Source: Pectobacterium aroidearum (GTDB lineage Bacteria; Pseudomonadota; Gammaproteobacteria; Enterobacterales; Enterobacteriaceae). From it: DNA of 64,000 nt. Shown piece by piece: positions 48,285 to 57,459 of this stretch; the first letter of the stretch is position 1, and the number at the start of each line of letters is the position of its first letter. The stretch spans positions 4,774,001 through 4,838,000 of the forward strand of contig NZ_CP065044.1 in NCBI RefSeq assembly GCF_015689195.1, in the 5' to 3' direction. The translations under genes and the position numbers were made by a program. The notes beneath the pieces were generated by a model. That model had not been told where the DNA came from, did no database searches, and saw only the letters and a program-made list of their open reading frames with translations.

Positions 48285-48629
48285 TATACCCTAAATAATT
48301 CGAGTTTCAGGACAAAACGTATTCGTTTTGAATAACGCGAAGCGTTAGCCCTTTAGGGCGATGCTCATCAATGAGCATCGTAACGCGGCAAGCGAAGGAC
48401 AAATTCGTCGGGAACGAATTTGACCAGCCATTGGCTGGCCTTCGGTGAGAGACAGGATGTCTCTCATTTCATCCCGATGAGCTTACTTGAGTAAGTGATT
48501 CGGGTGATTGACAAATCTGCCAGAGGCAGGTTTGAACGCTGCTTGCAGCGGCCCCAACGGGGTGAGACACACGCTAGTGTGTCGAGTAACGCAGCCAACG
48601 CACATGCAACTTGAAGTATGACGGGTATA
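48285..48629 (+). repeat. Enlarged ERIC element with three blocks of hairpins (345 bp)
   Basis: The ERIC left end TATACCC (48285), the central palindrome (48471-48506) and the right end GGGTATA (48629) match the 127-bp copy at 10945. The element is expanded by three insert blocks, at about 48312-48382, 48400-48469 and 48511-48589. Each block is a string of short hairpins, eleven in all, for example GATGCTCAT/ATGAGCATC (48360-48379), GAGAGACA/TGTCTCTC (48447-48465) and GACACAC/GTGTGTC (48566-48583). It lies between aldB and fdhD and ends 27 bp before the fdhD start codon. Confidence 0.88.
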
Positions 48630-48656
48630 ATACTTTTAATTTCCAAGGTTACTAAC

Positions 48657-49490
48657 ATGCAGGTATTTCAGGTGGAAGGGGTTCATTTACGCGCGGATAC
48701 CGCCCTTGAAGGCGCAACGCAACATTCGGTCTATCATCCTGACTCGCTGCATCAGCCGCAGCCTGACTGGCTGGCAGAAGAGGTGCCCGTTGCCTTGGTC
48801 TACAACGGCATATCGCATGTCGTGATGATGGCATCGCCGAAAGAACTGGAACTGTTCGCCCTCGGGTTTTCCTTATCTGAAGGCATTATTCAATCACCGG
48901 CAGATATCTACGGGATTGATGTACTGCCCGCCTGTAACGGCATCGAAGTACAAATTGAGCTTTCCAGCCGACGCTTTGCCGGGCTAAAAGAACGACGCCG
49001 GGCAATGGATGGCCGCACAGGCTGTGGCGTATGTGGCGTGGAGCAGCTCGCGGAGATCGGCAAGCCGGTGTCCCCCCTGCCCTTCACGCAGACCTTTTCC
49101 CTCAGCAAACTTGAAAACGCACTGGTACGGCTGCGCGATGTGCAGAAGATCGGCCAGGTAACGGGTTGCACCCATGCCGCAAGTTGGGTTGCGCCAGACG
49201 GCACGCTGTGCGGGGGGAGCGAAGACGTCGGTCGCCATGTCGCGCTGGATAAACTGCTGGGTGCTCGAGCAAAACAAGAGTGGCAACAGGGCGCCGCGCT
49301 GGTCTCCAGCCGCGCCAGCTATGAAATGGTTCAGAAGTCCGCCATGTGCGGCGTGGAAATCCTGTTTGCTGTCTCGGCGGCAACGTCACTGGCGGTTGAG
49401 GTCGCCCAGCGCTGCAACCTGACGCTGGTCGGTTTTTGTCGGCCAGGACACGCGACGATCTACACGCATCCGCAGCGCCTAAGCGAGTAA
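48657..49490 (+). CDS. fdhD: Formate dehydrogenase accessory sulfurtransferase FdhD
   Basis: FdhD passes sulfur from IscS to the molybdenum (bis-MGD) cofactor and is required for active formate dehydrogenases. From ATG 48657 it is 277 aa. The essential C-x-x-C motif is C123 and C126 in [10 protein letters not shown], and [17 protein letters not shown] and [16 protein letters not shown] are family hallmarks. AAGG lies about eight bases upstream. The enlarged ERIC ends only 27 bp upstream and supplies a TATAAT, so its promoter may come from the repeat. Confidence 0.95.
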
Positions 49491-49608
49491 ACGACGCCGT
49501 CAGGGTTAGCGTGGTTTACAGGCGGTAGGGTATAGATTAATTTGTTTTTACATCATGCAATAATGACATAACCGTTTGTTATCATGAGGTAAAGCAATAT
49601 GGTTCATG

Positions 49609-49657
49609 GCATCAGAACGAGAATAATCATTTTCAATATCATTTAATTAACTATAAT
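49609..49657 (+). promoter_or_regulatory. sodA: sodA promoter with Fur-like site
   Basis: A candidate -10 TATAAT lies at 49652-49657. Just upstream, AATAATCATTTTCAATATC (49622-49640) matches what I recall of the E. coli sodA promoter region, where Fur binds. The agreement with the Fur consensus is partial, about 13 of 19. Iron and redox control of sodA is established in E. coli; here it is inferred from the conserved promoter. Confidence 0.6.
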
Positions 49658-49726
49658 GAACGTATTGCTTACGCGGTACTCATAGAACAGTGCCGTAACA
49701 TTTTTTTTACCATGGAGATGCTAAAC

Positions 49727-50353
49727 ATGAGTTATTCACTGCCATCGCTGCCTTATGCTTATGACGCACTGGAACCGCATTTCGACAAAGAGACGATGGA
49801 AATTCACCATTCCAAACACCATCAGGCTTACGTCAATAATGCTAATGCCGCGCTGGAATCTCTGCCTGAGTTGGCTAAATTGTCTGTTGAAGAACTGATC
49901 GCTCAACTGGATAAAGTCCCTGCTGAGAAAAAAGCAGCACTGCGTAACAACGCAGGTGGCCATGCTAACCACAGCCTGTTCTGGAAAGGCCTGAAAGTAG
50001 GCACGACGCTGACTGGCGACCTGAAAGCCGCCATCGAACGTGATTTCGGCAGCGTTGATGCATTTAAAGAGAAATTTGAGCAAGCAGCCGCAACCCGTTT
50101 TGGTTCTGGTTGGGCCTGGCTGGTGCTGAAAGACGACGGCAAACTGGCTGTTGTCTCTACTGCAAACCAAGACAGCCCGCTGATGGGTGAAGCAATTTCT
50201 GGTACTTCTGGCTACCCAATCGTCGGTCTGGACGTATGGGAACACGCTTACTACCTGAAATTCCAAAACCGTCGCCCAGATTACGCGAAAGCATTCTGGA
50301 ACGTGGTGAACTGGGACGAAGCAGCAGCTCGTTTCGCCAGCGCGAAAAAATAA
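49727..50353 (+). CDS. sodA: Manganese superoxide dismutase
   Basis: SodA converts superoxide to hydrogen peroxide and oxygen in the cytoplasm. From ATG 49727 ([20 protein letters not shown]) it has 208 aa. Metal ligands are visible as H27 in [12 protein letters not shown], a His in NHSLFWK, and Asp and His in [13 protein letters not shown]. The [10 protein letters not shown] and manganese-type GSGWAWLV segments fit the Mn branch. GGAG lies nine bases upstream; an upstream frame start at 49712 overlaps this site. A strong terminator follows. Confidence 0.97.
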   Translation: MSYSLPSLPYAYDALEPHFDKETMEIHHSKHHQAYVNNANAALESLPELAKLSVEELIAQLDKVPAEKKAALRNNAGGHANHSLFWKGLKVGTTLTGDLKAAIERDFGSVDAFKEKFEQAAATRFGSGWAWLVLKDDGKLAVVSTANQDSPLMGEAISGTSGYPIVGLDVWEHAYYLKFQNRRPDYAKAFWNVVNWDEAAARFASAKK

Positions 50354-50401
50354 AACCGTTGGATGCCTGATCTCATCAGGCGCCTTCTGCGTTTGAATAG
50401 A

Positions 50402-50435
50402 AACTGGAATAACAGTCTGTTATTCCAGTTTTTTT
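50402..50435 (+). terminator. Rho-independent terminator of sodA
   Basis: AACTGGAATAAC (50402-50413) pairs perfectly with GTTATTCCAGTT (50419-50430) over a five-base loop and is followed by a T run to 50435. It lies 49 bp beyond the sodA stop. Confidence 0.93.
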
Positions 50436-50470
50436 ATATCCGTCATACTTCAAACCGCATGCACGTTGGC
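50435..50470 (-). repeat. ERIC right-end fragment
   Basis: Read on the minus strand this 36-bp stretch resembles the ERIC right end: GCCAACGTGCATGCGG then TTTGAAGTATGACGGATATA, with about six changes from the two intact copies here. No left arm follows. It directly abuts the sodA terminator. The rest of the 329-bp gap before the next gene shows no other clear element. Confidence 0.7.
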
Positions 50471-50682
50471 AATATTTGGTTCATCATTGTCCCTTGCCCG
50501 ACAGGCCGCCGCTGACTGGCGCGTAAAGTTCCAGAGTAAAGTGCCGATATCTACTGCGGGTTTTTATCATGTTGTTTTGCAAAAATAGGCTTGGCAAGCG
50601 GTAATCCGAGATGCTAGCACCGCTAATCAAGTGTGCATCAGGATAGTGAATTTGACTCAATAAGATATAGTGGTGGGATGTG

Positions 50683-52575
50683 ATGGCTATGAATTTTGAC
50701 AATCTAAAAGTCGGTAAAAAATTAGGATTAGGCTTTTTCCTGATTCTGCTGATGACCATGGTGATTGCCGGTGCGGGCATTATGCATATTAGCTCGCTGA
50801 AAGACAGTATTGATAAAGTTAATTTAAGCAACAATATCAATGATGAAATTAACCAGGCTAAATATTACCGCGCATTATACGGCACCACTTATAACCCAGA
50901 TGATATAAAAAGGAACATTGAGCATATTGCCAGCGTCAGTAAACTCGCTGAAAAAGCAAAAGAATTTCACTGGCCTGAAAGCGACGCCAAGAAAATAGCC
51001 AGCATCCCCACATTAATTACCAGCTATCAGGAAAAACAAAATAATTATATTAATGCCGTGAGCAAAAAGGATGCCGTAAGAAAAAGCTGGAATATTTCAA
51101 CCACGGAAAAACCCCTACAAGATCTTAACGATCAATTAAAGACAGACAACAACAGTACGAACCTGCAATTATTACTTTCCGACCTGAACCAAAAACTGAT
51201 TGCCGTCCGCTACCACGTTCGTGGTTTATTACTTTCTACCAATAAAGAATCCGAAGAAAAACTGACGGATGCCATCAACACGGCACAAACGTCATTGACC
51301 TTCCTGTATCAGAGTCTGTCTGCCGAACAGCGTGAAACGCTGGCACCGGTTATGACGATCATGAACAACTATGAAGAGCAGGTTCTGGCCTATATGCCAG
51401 CCTATCAGGAGGAAATGGCGCAGGCGGGGCAAATGCAGGCTGTCGCCGAACAGCTGAACATCGTGGTGAAATCCCTGCTTAGCGATCAGTTGGCGGCGTC
51501 ACAGGCTGATATTCACAATGCCACGCTGCAAATGAGCATCGCGGCGCTGATTACGCTGCTGCTTGGTCTGCTGATTTCCTGGTTCATTTCACGCCAGATC
51601 ACCACACCGTTGGGCAACACATTGAACATGGCTGAAAAAATCGCGACAGGCGACCTCACCATGTCCATCAACACGACGCGTAAGGATGAGCTGGGTCAGT
51701 TGATGAGTGCAATGTCGAAAATGAACGACAACCTGCACAATATGATCGACGACATTCGCGTCGGCGTCAGCCAGATTTCTAATGCCTCCAGCGAGATCGT
51801 CGCAGGCAATACGGATCTGTCATCACGCACCGAGCAACAGGCTGCCGCCGTTGAACAAACCGCCGCCAGCATGGAGCAGCTCACCGCGACAGTTAAGCAA
51901 AACGCGGATAACGCACACCACGCCAACAAACTGGCAATTAGCGCTTCCCAAACGGCCAAACAGGGTGGCGAGCAGGTGAATAACGTGGTGCAAACCATGA
52001 CCGCGATTGAAAATAGCTCTAAACGTATCGCGGAAATCACGTCCGTCATTAACAGCATCGCCTTCCAGACCAACATTCTGGCATTGAACGCCGCGGTGGA
52101 AGCCGCTCGCGCCGGTGAACAGGGCCGTGGCTTTGCCGTGGTTGCCAGCGAAGTCCGCAATCTGGCGCAGCGCAGTTCTCAAGCCGCGAAGGAAATCGAA
52201 GGCTTGATCTCTGAATCAGTTAATCAGGTATCGCACGGTGCAACGCTGGTCGGCAATGCTGGCAAAACGATGAACGATATCGTCACCTCGATCACACAGG
52301 TGCATGACATCATGGGTGAAATTGCCACCGCATCGGATGAGCAAAGCCGGGGTATCAGTCAGGTTAGCCAGGCGATTGTGGAGATGGACAGCACCACGCA
52401 GCAGAACGCCGCGCTGGTTGAACAATCTTCTGCTGCCGCCGACTCGCTGGAAGAACAGGCACGACTGCTGAAGCAGGCGGTTTCCGTCTTCCGTCTGGCC
52501 AACACGCAGCACGATGAGACGCCTGCCAGTATCGCATTTACCAACCCAACGCATCGTCTGCACGCACCGCGCTAA
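50683..52575 (+). CDS. Methyl-accepting chemotaxis protein
   Basis: This is an inner-membrane chemoreceptor of about 630 aa. TM1 is at about residues 13-35 (LGLGFFLILLMTMVIAGAGI), a 240-residue periplasmic helical-bundle ligand domain follows, then TM2 near 280-302 (AALITLLLGLLISWF), a HAMP domain, and the cytoplasmic signalling domain. The conserved hairpin tip for CheA/CheW is IAFQTNILALNAAVEAARAG. The C-terminus (THRLHAPR) lacks the NWETF-type CheR-tethering pentapeptide. Start codons at 50680 (GTG), 50683 and 50689 are all possible. The ligand is unknown. Confidence 0.92.
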   Translation: MAMNFDNLKVGKKLGLGFFLILLMTMVIAGAGIMHISSLKDSIDKVNLSNNINDEINQAKYYRALYGTTYNPDDIKRNIEHIASVSKLAEKAKEFHWPESDAKKIASIPTLITSYQEKQNNYINAVSKKDAVRKSWNISTTEKPLQDLNDQLKTDNNSTNLQLLLSDLNQKLIAVRYHVRGLLLSTNKESEEKLTDAINTAQTSLTFLYQSLSAEQRETLAPVMTIMNNYEEQVLAYMPAYQEEMAQAGQMQAVAEQLNIVVKSLLSDQLAASQADIHNATLQMSIAALITLLLGLLISWFISRQITTPLGNTLNMAEKIATGDLTMSINTTRKDELGQLMSAMSKMNDNLHNMIDDIRVGVSQISNASSEIVAGNTDLSSRTEQQAAAVEQTAASMEQLTATVKQNADNAHHANKLAISASQTAKQGGEQVNNVVQTMTAIENSSKRIAEITSVINSIAFQTNILALNAAVEAARAGEQGRGFAVVASEVRNLAQRSSQAAKEIEGLISESVNQVSHGATLVGNAGKTMNDIVTSITQVHDIMGEIATASDEQSRGISQVSQAIVEMDSTTQQNAALVEQSSAAADSLEEQARLLKQAVSVFRLANTQHDETPASIAFTNPTHRLHAPR

Positions 52576-52605
52576 TATCCAAACAGCGACGTACCAGAAA
52601 CAACA

Positions 52606-52628
52606 AAGCCCCTGTTAAACAGGGGCTT
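52606..52628. terminator. Stem-loop downstream of chemoreceptor gene
   Basis: AAGCCCCTG (52606-52614) pairs with CAGGGGCTT (52620-52628) over TTAAA, 31 bp beyond the stop. No T run follows. It could end transcripts from either side of the convergent genes. Confidence 0.6.
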
Positions 52629-52692
52629 CATCAACGAATCCATTACGCTAACGCGCCCATCATCAGCTTCTGTCGGCGCAGAGAAACAAACC

Positions 52693-53055
52693 TCAGAACG
52701 GTTTCGGCGCGTAGCCCGTCATCTCTGTTAAGCCCATCTCGCGCCCCAGTGCGGTCATCGGGTGCACCACCACCAAACCGCGAACGCTTTTCTTCAACGT
52801 CCCCATATCAGCCTGCTCTTTTTTAGTAATCGCACGGCTGAAAGGCAGCTTCGCCAGTTTCTGCGCTTCTTTGCTGAGTTTCTGTTCTCTCACGTTACGC
52901 AGGCGCTCAATTTCGACCGTTAGCTTCTCACGCGCTTCCATATTGAGGGCGATAGCTTCGGCATCACCTTGTGCCAGCAGCGTGGCCTGCTTACGCGTCA
53001 GCTTATCCAATTGGTCGCTAAGGCGTTTAATCTCTGCTTTTTCCTGCTCTTTCAT
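52693..53055 (-). CDS. yibL: YibL family ribosome-associated protein
   Basis: The 120-aa protein ([20 protein letters not shown]) matches E. coli YibL in length and in the conserved C-terminal half ([27 protein letters not shown]). YibL co-purifies with ribosomal particles; its function is not known. The N-terminal half is a charged coiled coil. The frame is open to 53103, but the start at 53055 agrees with the family. In E. coli it also follows mtlR, so the synteny is conserved. Confidence 0.93.
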   Translation of the reverse strand: MKEQEKAEIKRLSDQLDKLTRKQATLLAQGDAEAIALNMEAREKLTVEIERLRNVREQKLSKEAQKLAKLPFSRAITKKEQADMGTLKKSVRGLVVVHPMTALGREMGLTEMTGYAPKPF

Positions 53056-53146
53056 AAAAGATAACCTGTATAACGGGAGAATAATGCGGAGCACAGCATA
53101 CACTATACTCTTGGCTGACGCAGTGACGTGATACCGAGGAATAGGG

Positions 53147-53677
53147 TTAAAACGCCTTTTTCAGGCTAATTTGCGCAATCAGTGTAGTTAGAGATAACAC
53201 CAGCGTGGAACGCACCATCTGCTGATAGCGCTGCTGTTGCATGTTCACCAGAAGCGGATCGGCAGCGTCAGCTCCCTGCGGCAACGCTGGCTCTGCGGGC
53301 AGTGCCGTAACGCAATGCAGTTCGCCGATGGGCCCCAGAATTTCATCGTCGGTAAAACGGTAATGCCGATCGTCATGCGCCAGCTCTTCACCCAGCGCCA
53401 TTAACAGCTCTGCATCTTCGTACTCTTTACGACTGATCATCCCCAGACCATAAATCAGCTTCAGGCGCACGGACAGGTCACCCAGCGGGCCCGTTCCCGT
53501 CATTAAGGGTTCAACGGCATATTTCACCGCATAGTCGTCTTTACGGAATACCTGCAACATCAGGATACTGACCGCTTCAGCCAGCAATTCAACGGCACAA
53601 AGCATAAAATCGCGCACGGTCTTCCCTGAGTTCAGCGCTTCCAGAACCCGGTTTTCAAACGCCTGTGTTTCTTCCAT
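53147..53677 (-). CDS. mtlR: Mannitol operon repressor MtlR
   Basis: MtlR represses mtlAD. The protein from ATG 53677 ([20 protein letters not shown]) is 176 aa and matches E. coli MtlR to the end ([18 protein letters not shown]). E. coli MtlR is about 20 residues longer at the N-terminus; the frame here stays open to 53755, so an upstream GTG or TTG start is possible. MtlR has no classical DNA-binding motif and is thought to act through other proteins. It follows mtlD by 143 bp. Confidence 0.93.
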   Translation of the reverse strand: MEETQAFENRVLEALNSGKTVRDFMLCAVELLAEAVSILMLQVFRKDDYAVKYAVEPLMTGTGPLGDLSVRLKLIYGLGMISRKEYEDAELLMALGEELAHDDRHYRFTDDEILGPIGELHCVTALPAEPALPQGADAADPLLVNMQQQRYQQMVRSTLVLSLTTLIAQISLKKAF

Positions 53678-53820
53678 CGTCACTTCTCGACCCTTTAAAC
53701 CCGCACACAGCATACCCCATCTCGGTAGCATGCTTACCGGCAGGTGTGGCGACATCCCATCCCCGACGTCGCCTATACCTTTTACACCGTGTCGAAAAGA
53801 CCGGTGACGAGACGCGCCGA

Positions 53821-54969
53821 TTACTGCATGGCGTTATACACATTCACTGCTTGCGCGACAACCTCGCTGTCAGCATCCAGACCAGAAATCTGCGCCAGCG
53901 CCGCTTGTGGCCCCTGAGCACGGAGTAACTCCGCCAGTTCCAGCGCCTGCGGATCCTGCTCGCTGCGATAATGCATCGCGGCGGCAATGCCGGTAATCAG
54001 GTTGTCATGCGGCAAATGGTACTCCAATGTTCCCAGCAGCGGCTTGATCAGACGGTCGCCTGCGCTCAGTTTACGCAGCGGCTGACGGCCAACGCGTTCT
54101 ACATCATCATGCAGATGAGGGTTTTCAAAGCGGCTGAGAATCTTATTGATATAAGCAGCATGTTTATCCGCATCAAAGCCGTAGCGCTTGATGAGCACTG
54201 CGCCACTCTCTTCCATTGCGCCTTTGACTACGGCTCTGACTTTTGTGTCAAGAATCGCATCGCGAATCGTTTGATGACGCGCCTGCTGACCGAGGTAGGC
54301 CGTAATCGCATGGCCGGTATTAAGCGTGAAGAGCTTACGTTCGACAAACGCCATCAGGTTATCGGTCAGTTCCATACCGGGAATCGCTGGCGGCTCACCG
54401 CAGAACTGGGTTTTATCGACAATCCATTCGCTGAAAGTTTCTACCGTCACCGCCAGCACATCATCACTGCCCGCTTCGGAAGGAGGAACGATGCGATCCA
54501 CTGCGGAATCGACAAATCCCACGTGCTCGACCACCCATTCTTGATGGCCCTCCGGCAGCAGTTTCAACACATGCTGTTTTAACTGGCTGGTGCCGCGCAC
54601 CATATTTTCACAGGCAATAATGTTCAACGGCCGGGTAGTGCCGTCGTTATGACGTTTAACCAGCCCCTGAGCGATAGTTCCGGCGATTTTTTCCAGAATC
54701 TGCGGCCCGACAGCAGTGGTCACCAGATCGGCCACGGCAATCAGCGCGACAGCATCCTGACTACCGCTGTGAACGGCACTCACGTTGCTAACGGTATCAA
54801 GGCGTGTGTTATCGCCCACAATCCGCACTGTATAGCTTTTACGGCTGTTCAGGGCATCCAACAACGGCTGATTGACGTCAGCGAATGTCAGTTCGACGTT
54901 GGCATCCGCCAACAACTTCCCAATAAATCCACGGCCAATATTACCCGCGCCAAAATGTAATGCTTTCAT
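53821..54969 (-). CDS. mtlD: Mannitol-1-phosphate 5-dehydrogenase
   Basis: MtlD oxidises mannitol 1-phosphate to fructose 6-phosphate with NAD. The 382-aa protein starts [20 protein letters not shown], with the Rossmann glycine motif GAGNIGRG at residues 7-14. The catalytic-lysine helix region of long-chain polyol dehydrogenases is seen as [18 protein letters not shown]. It follows mtlA by 61 bp in the mannitol operon. Confidence 0.97.
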   Translation of the reverse strand: MKALHFGAGNIGRGFIGKLLADANVELTFADVNQPLLDALNSRKSYTVRIVGDNTRLDTVSNVSAVHSGSQDAVALIAVADLVTTAVGPQILEKIAGTIAQGLVKRHNDGTTRPLNIIACENMVRGTSQLKQHVLKLLPEGHQEWVVEHVGFVDSAVDRIVPPSEAGSDDVLAVTVETFSEWIVDKTQFCGEPPAIPGMELTDNLMAFVERKLFTLNTGHAITAYLGQQARHQTIRDAILDTKVRAVVKGAMEESGAVLIKRYGFDADKHAAYINKILSRFENPHLHDDVERVGRQPLRKLSAGDRLIKPLLGTLEYHLPHDNLITGIAAAMHYRSEQDPQALELAELLRAQGPQAALAQISGLDADSEVVAQAVNVYNAMQ

Positions 54970-55030
54970 GAGACATAACCTTAAAGAGACATAAAAAGAG
55001 GCCGCCCGAAGGCGGCACTAGCCACATCAA

Positions 55031-56938
55031 TTAGGCACTCTTTTTACCGGAGAGTAAGTCGAGTACTTCCTGAACATCCTGCGTGTGCGCCAGACGTTCA
55101 ATGACAGCGTCATCATCCAGTGCGTTGGTCAGGCTGGTGATGACCTGAATGTGTTCGTTGTTACGGGCAGCGATACCGATAACCAGACGTGCAACCTCAT
55201 CTTCTTCATCGCCAAAGCGAACCCCTTCAGGGTATTGGCAGAAAACCACGCCCGTTTTCAGTACGCGATCTTTCGCTTCAATCGTACCGTGCGGTACCGC
55301 GATCGATTCGCCCAGATAAGTAGAGGTCAGCTTTTCGCGCTCCAGCATCGCTTCAACATACTCAGGTTCGACGTAGCCGCCTTTCACCAGTTGCTCACCA
55401 GCGAAACGGATTGCCTGCTCTTTGTGTGTCGCGTGCTGATTCAGGAACACATTACCCGCCCCCAGTTGGAACAGGTTCGTCTGCGTATCGGCTACAGCCG
55501 GCGCAGGCGTCGCGACGGTTTCAGGCTTAGCGGCACCCTGCGCAGCCACCAGACGCGCTGCCAGGTCGCTATACAGGCCGCTATCAAGGAAGTTGGTCAG
55601 TGAAATATGCTGTGCCTGCGGCGCATGACGCATCGCACGCTCGGTCAGGTCGCGGTGCGTAATCACCAGATCGACATCGTCCGGCAGACTATTGATCGCG
55701 CTATTGGTCACCGAAATGTTGGTCAGCCCGGCATCCTGCACTTTCTTGCGCAGCACGCCAGCACCCATCGCACTGGAACCCATACCGGCGTCACAGGCTA
55801 CGATGATTTTACGCACGGTGCTCATATCGCCGCTGACGCCAGCGCTCGCCGCCGTACCTTTCGCAGAGGCTTTCATTTCCTGTACGCGGCGCGTTGCGTC
55901 GCTCAGGTCTTCTTCTTTTTGCTTAGTGCTTTTCAGCAGAATCGCCGACACGATGAAGGACACCGCGAAGGCCGCCGCAATGGCCGCAAGGTTAGCGAAG
56001 TAAGCACCTTTTGGCGTCATTGCCAGCACTGCCAGAATGGAGCCCGGAGACGCAGGAGAAACCAAACCGCCGCCCAGCACGCTCAGCGTAAACACGCCGG
56101 TCATCCCGCCCAGAATCACCGCGATAATCAGACGCGGATTCATCAGGACATAAGGGAAGTAGATTTCGTGAATCCCGCCCAGGAAGTGGATAATCGCTGC
56201 CCCCGGCGCTGACTCTTTCGCGTTACCACGACCGAAGAACATATAAGCCATCAGCACGCCCATACCTGGGCCTGGGTTCGCTTCGATCAGGAAGAAAATA
56301 GATTTGCCCGTTTCCGTCGCCTGCTGAATGCCCAGCGGTGAGAAAATACCGTGGTTAATAGCGTTATTCAGGAACAGAATTTTCGCGGGTTCAACAAAGA
56401 TGGACGTAAACGGCAGCAGGTTGTTCTGTACCATCAGGTTAACGCCGGAAGCCAGCACCTGAGAGAACACTTCAACCAGTGGACCGATTGCCAAAAATGC
56501 CAGAATTGCCAACAACATACCGATAATACCGGCAGAGAAGTTGTTGACCAGCATTTCAAAGCCGCTCTTGATTTTACCGTCGACCACGCGGTCAAAACGT
56601 TTGATCGCCCAGCCGCCCAATGGGCCGACGATCATCGCGCCGAGGAACATCGGGATGTCGGTCCCGACGATCACACCCATCGTCGTAATTGCACCAACCA
56701 CGCCACCACGCTCGCCGAATACCAGGCGTCCGCCGGTATAACCAATCAGCAATGGCAGCAAATACGTAATCATCGGGCCGACGAGCTTCGCCAACGTTTC
56801 ATTGGGAATCCAGCCGGTAGGAATAAACAGAGCGGTAATAATACCCCAGGCGATAAAAGCGCCAATATTGGGCATGACCATATTGCTGAGGAAGCGACCA
56901 AAGTTTTGCACTTTGATCTTAATATCTGGTGAAAGCAT
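55031..56938 (-). CDS. mtlA: Mannitol-specific PTS enzyme IICBA
   Basis: MtlA imports and phosphorylates mannitol to mannitol 1-phosphate. The 635-aa protein has the fused domains in order: the membrane IIC domain (residues 1-340), IIB with phospho-cysteine C382 in VACDAGMGSSAMG, and IIA with phospho-histidine H550 in ESIAVPHGTIEA. An Ala/Pro-rich linker near 465-485 joins IIB to IIA. It heads mtlADR. Four CRP-like sites lie 260-440 bp upstream of the start codon, so catabolite control is likely. Confidence 0.97.
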   Translation of the reverse strand: MLSPDIKIKVQNFGRFLSNMVMPNIGAFIAWGIITALFIPTGWIPNETLAKLVGPMITYLLPLLIGYTGGRLVFGERGGVVGAITTMGVIVGTDIPMFLGAMIVGPLGGWAIKRFDRVVDGKIKSGFEMLVNNFSAGIIGMLLAILAFLAIGPLVEVFSQVLASGVNLMVQNNLLPFTSIFVEPAKILFLNNAINHGIFSPLGIQQATETGKSIFFLIEANPGPGMGVLMAYMFFGRGNAKESAPGAAIIHFLGGIHEIYFPYVLMNPRLIIAVILGGMTGVFTLSVLGGGLVSPASPGSILAVLAMTPKGAYFANLAAIAAAFAVSFIVSAILLKSTKQKEEDLSDATRRVQEMKASAKGTAASAGVSGDMSTVRKIIVACDAGMGSSAMGAGVLRKKVQDAGLTNISVTNSAINSLPDDVDLVITHRDLTERAMRHAPQAQHISLTNFLDSGLYSDLAARLVAAQGAAKPETVATPAPAVADTQTNLFQLGAGNVFLNQHATHKEQAIRFAGEQLVKGGYVEPEYVEAMLEREKLTSTYLGESIAVPHGTIEAKDRVLKTGVVFCQYPEGVRFGDEEDEVARLVIGIAARNNEHIQVITSLTNALDDDAVIERLAHTQDVQEVLDLLSGKKSA

Positions 56939-57200
56939 AAAAACACACCCCTATTGAAACGCGCTGACAATAAGAGCGCGTGGTAATTATCGTGAGACGG
57001 CGTGGCAATATGTGTTAGTTGCAGCGATGGTTAGCAACAACGACCGACAGTCTTATTTTTTACCGAGCTATCAGCGGTGACCAAAACCTCGGCTGTTATA
57101 GACATATCGGTTACAAAAACACCGATTGCTTCCGTCAGTATTACTGTATGCAGCGCGGACTCTAACACGCTGTTTTCATACCGCAACTCCATGGCGGGAA

Positions 57201-57377
57201 CGTGACAAAAATCACACAACCACCCTACATCAACGATACAAATAGGTGATTTACTTCACAAAAAACCGTTAAAAATGAAAAACTAAACCAAATTTCAGAT
57301 AAACACAGCCCCTTATATGTGATACGCATCACATTTTAGTGAGCTGTATTTGTTTTATTTATGTGATGTTAGTCACA
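57201..57377. promoter_or_regulatory. Four CRP-like sites upstream of mtlA
   Basis: Four 16-bp dyads fit TGTGA-N6-TCACA: CGTGACAAAAATCACA (57201), GGTGATTTACTTCACA (57245), TGTGATACGCATCACA (57318) and TGTGATGTTAGTCACA (57362). The last two are perfect in both half-sites, the first two have one mismatch each. E. coli mtlA also has multiple CRP sites. The start-to-start spacings are 44, 73 and 44 bp. The rest of the 521-bp region between mtlA and yiaF shows AT-rich promoter-like DNA only. Confidence 0.82.
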
Positions 57378-57459
57378 ATTTATTTTTACCCTCTCGCCAG
57401 CCCATAGTCCTCTTATCCAGAATGTCTCTCTGTCACCGCGCATCGCTAAAACGACACGG

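Noticed and set aside
48313-48583. CRISPR array in the region of many short palindromes
   Set aside because: The palindromes all differ in sequence and spacing, with no constant repeat or equal spacers; they lie inside an ERIC element.
57031-57219. 62-aa open frame on the minus strand upstream of mtlA
   Set aside because: No ribosome binding site, no recognisable protein features, and it overlaps the first CRP-like site; most likely mtlA leader or promoter DNA.
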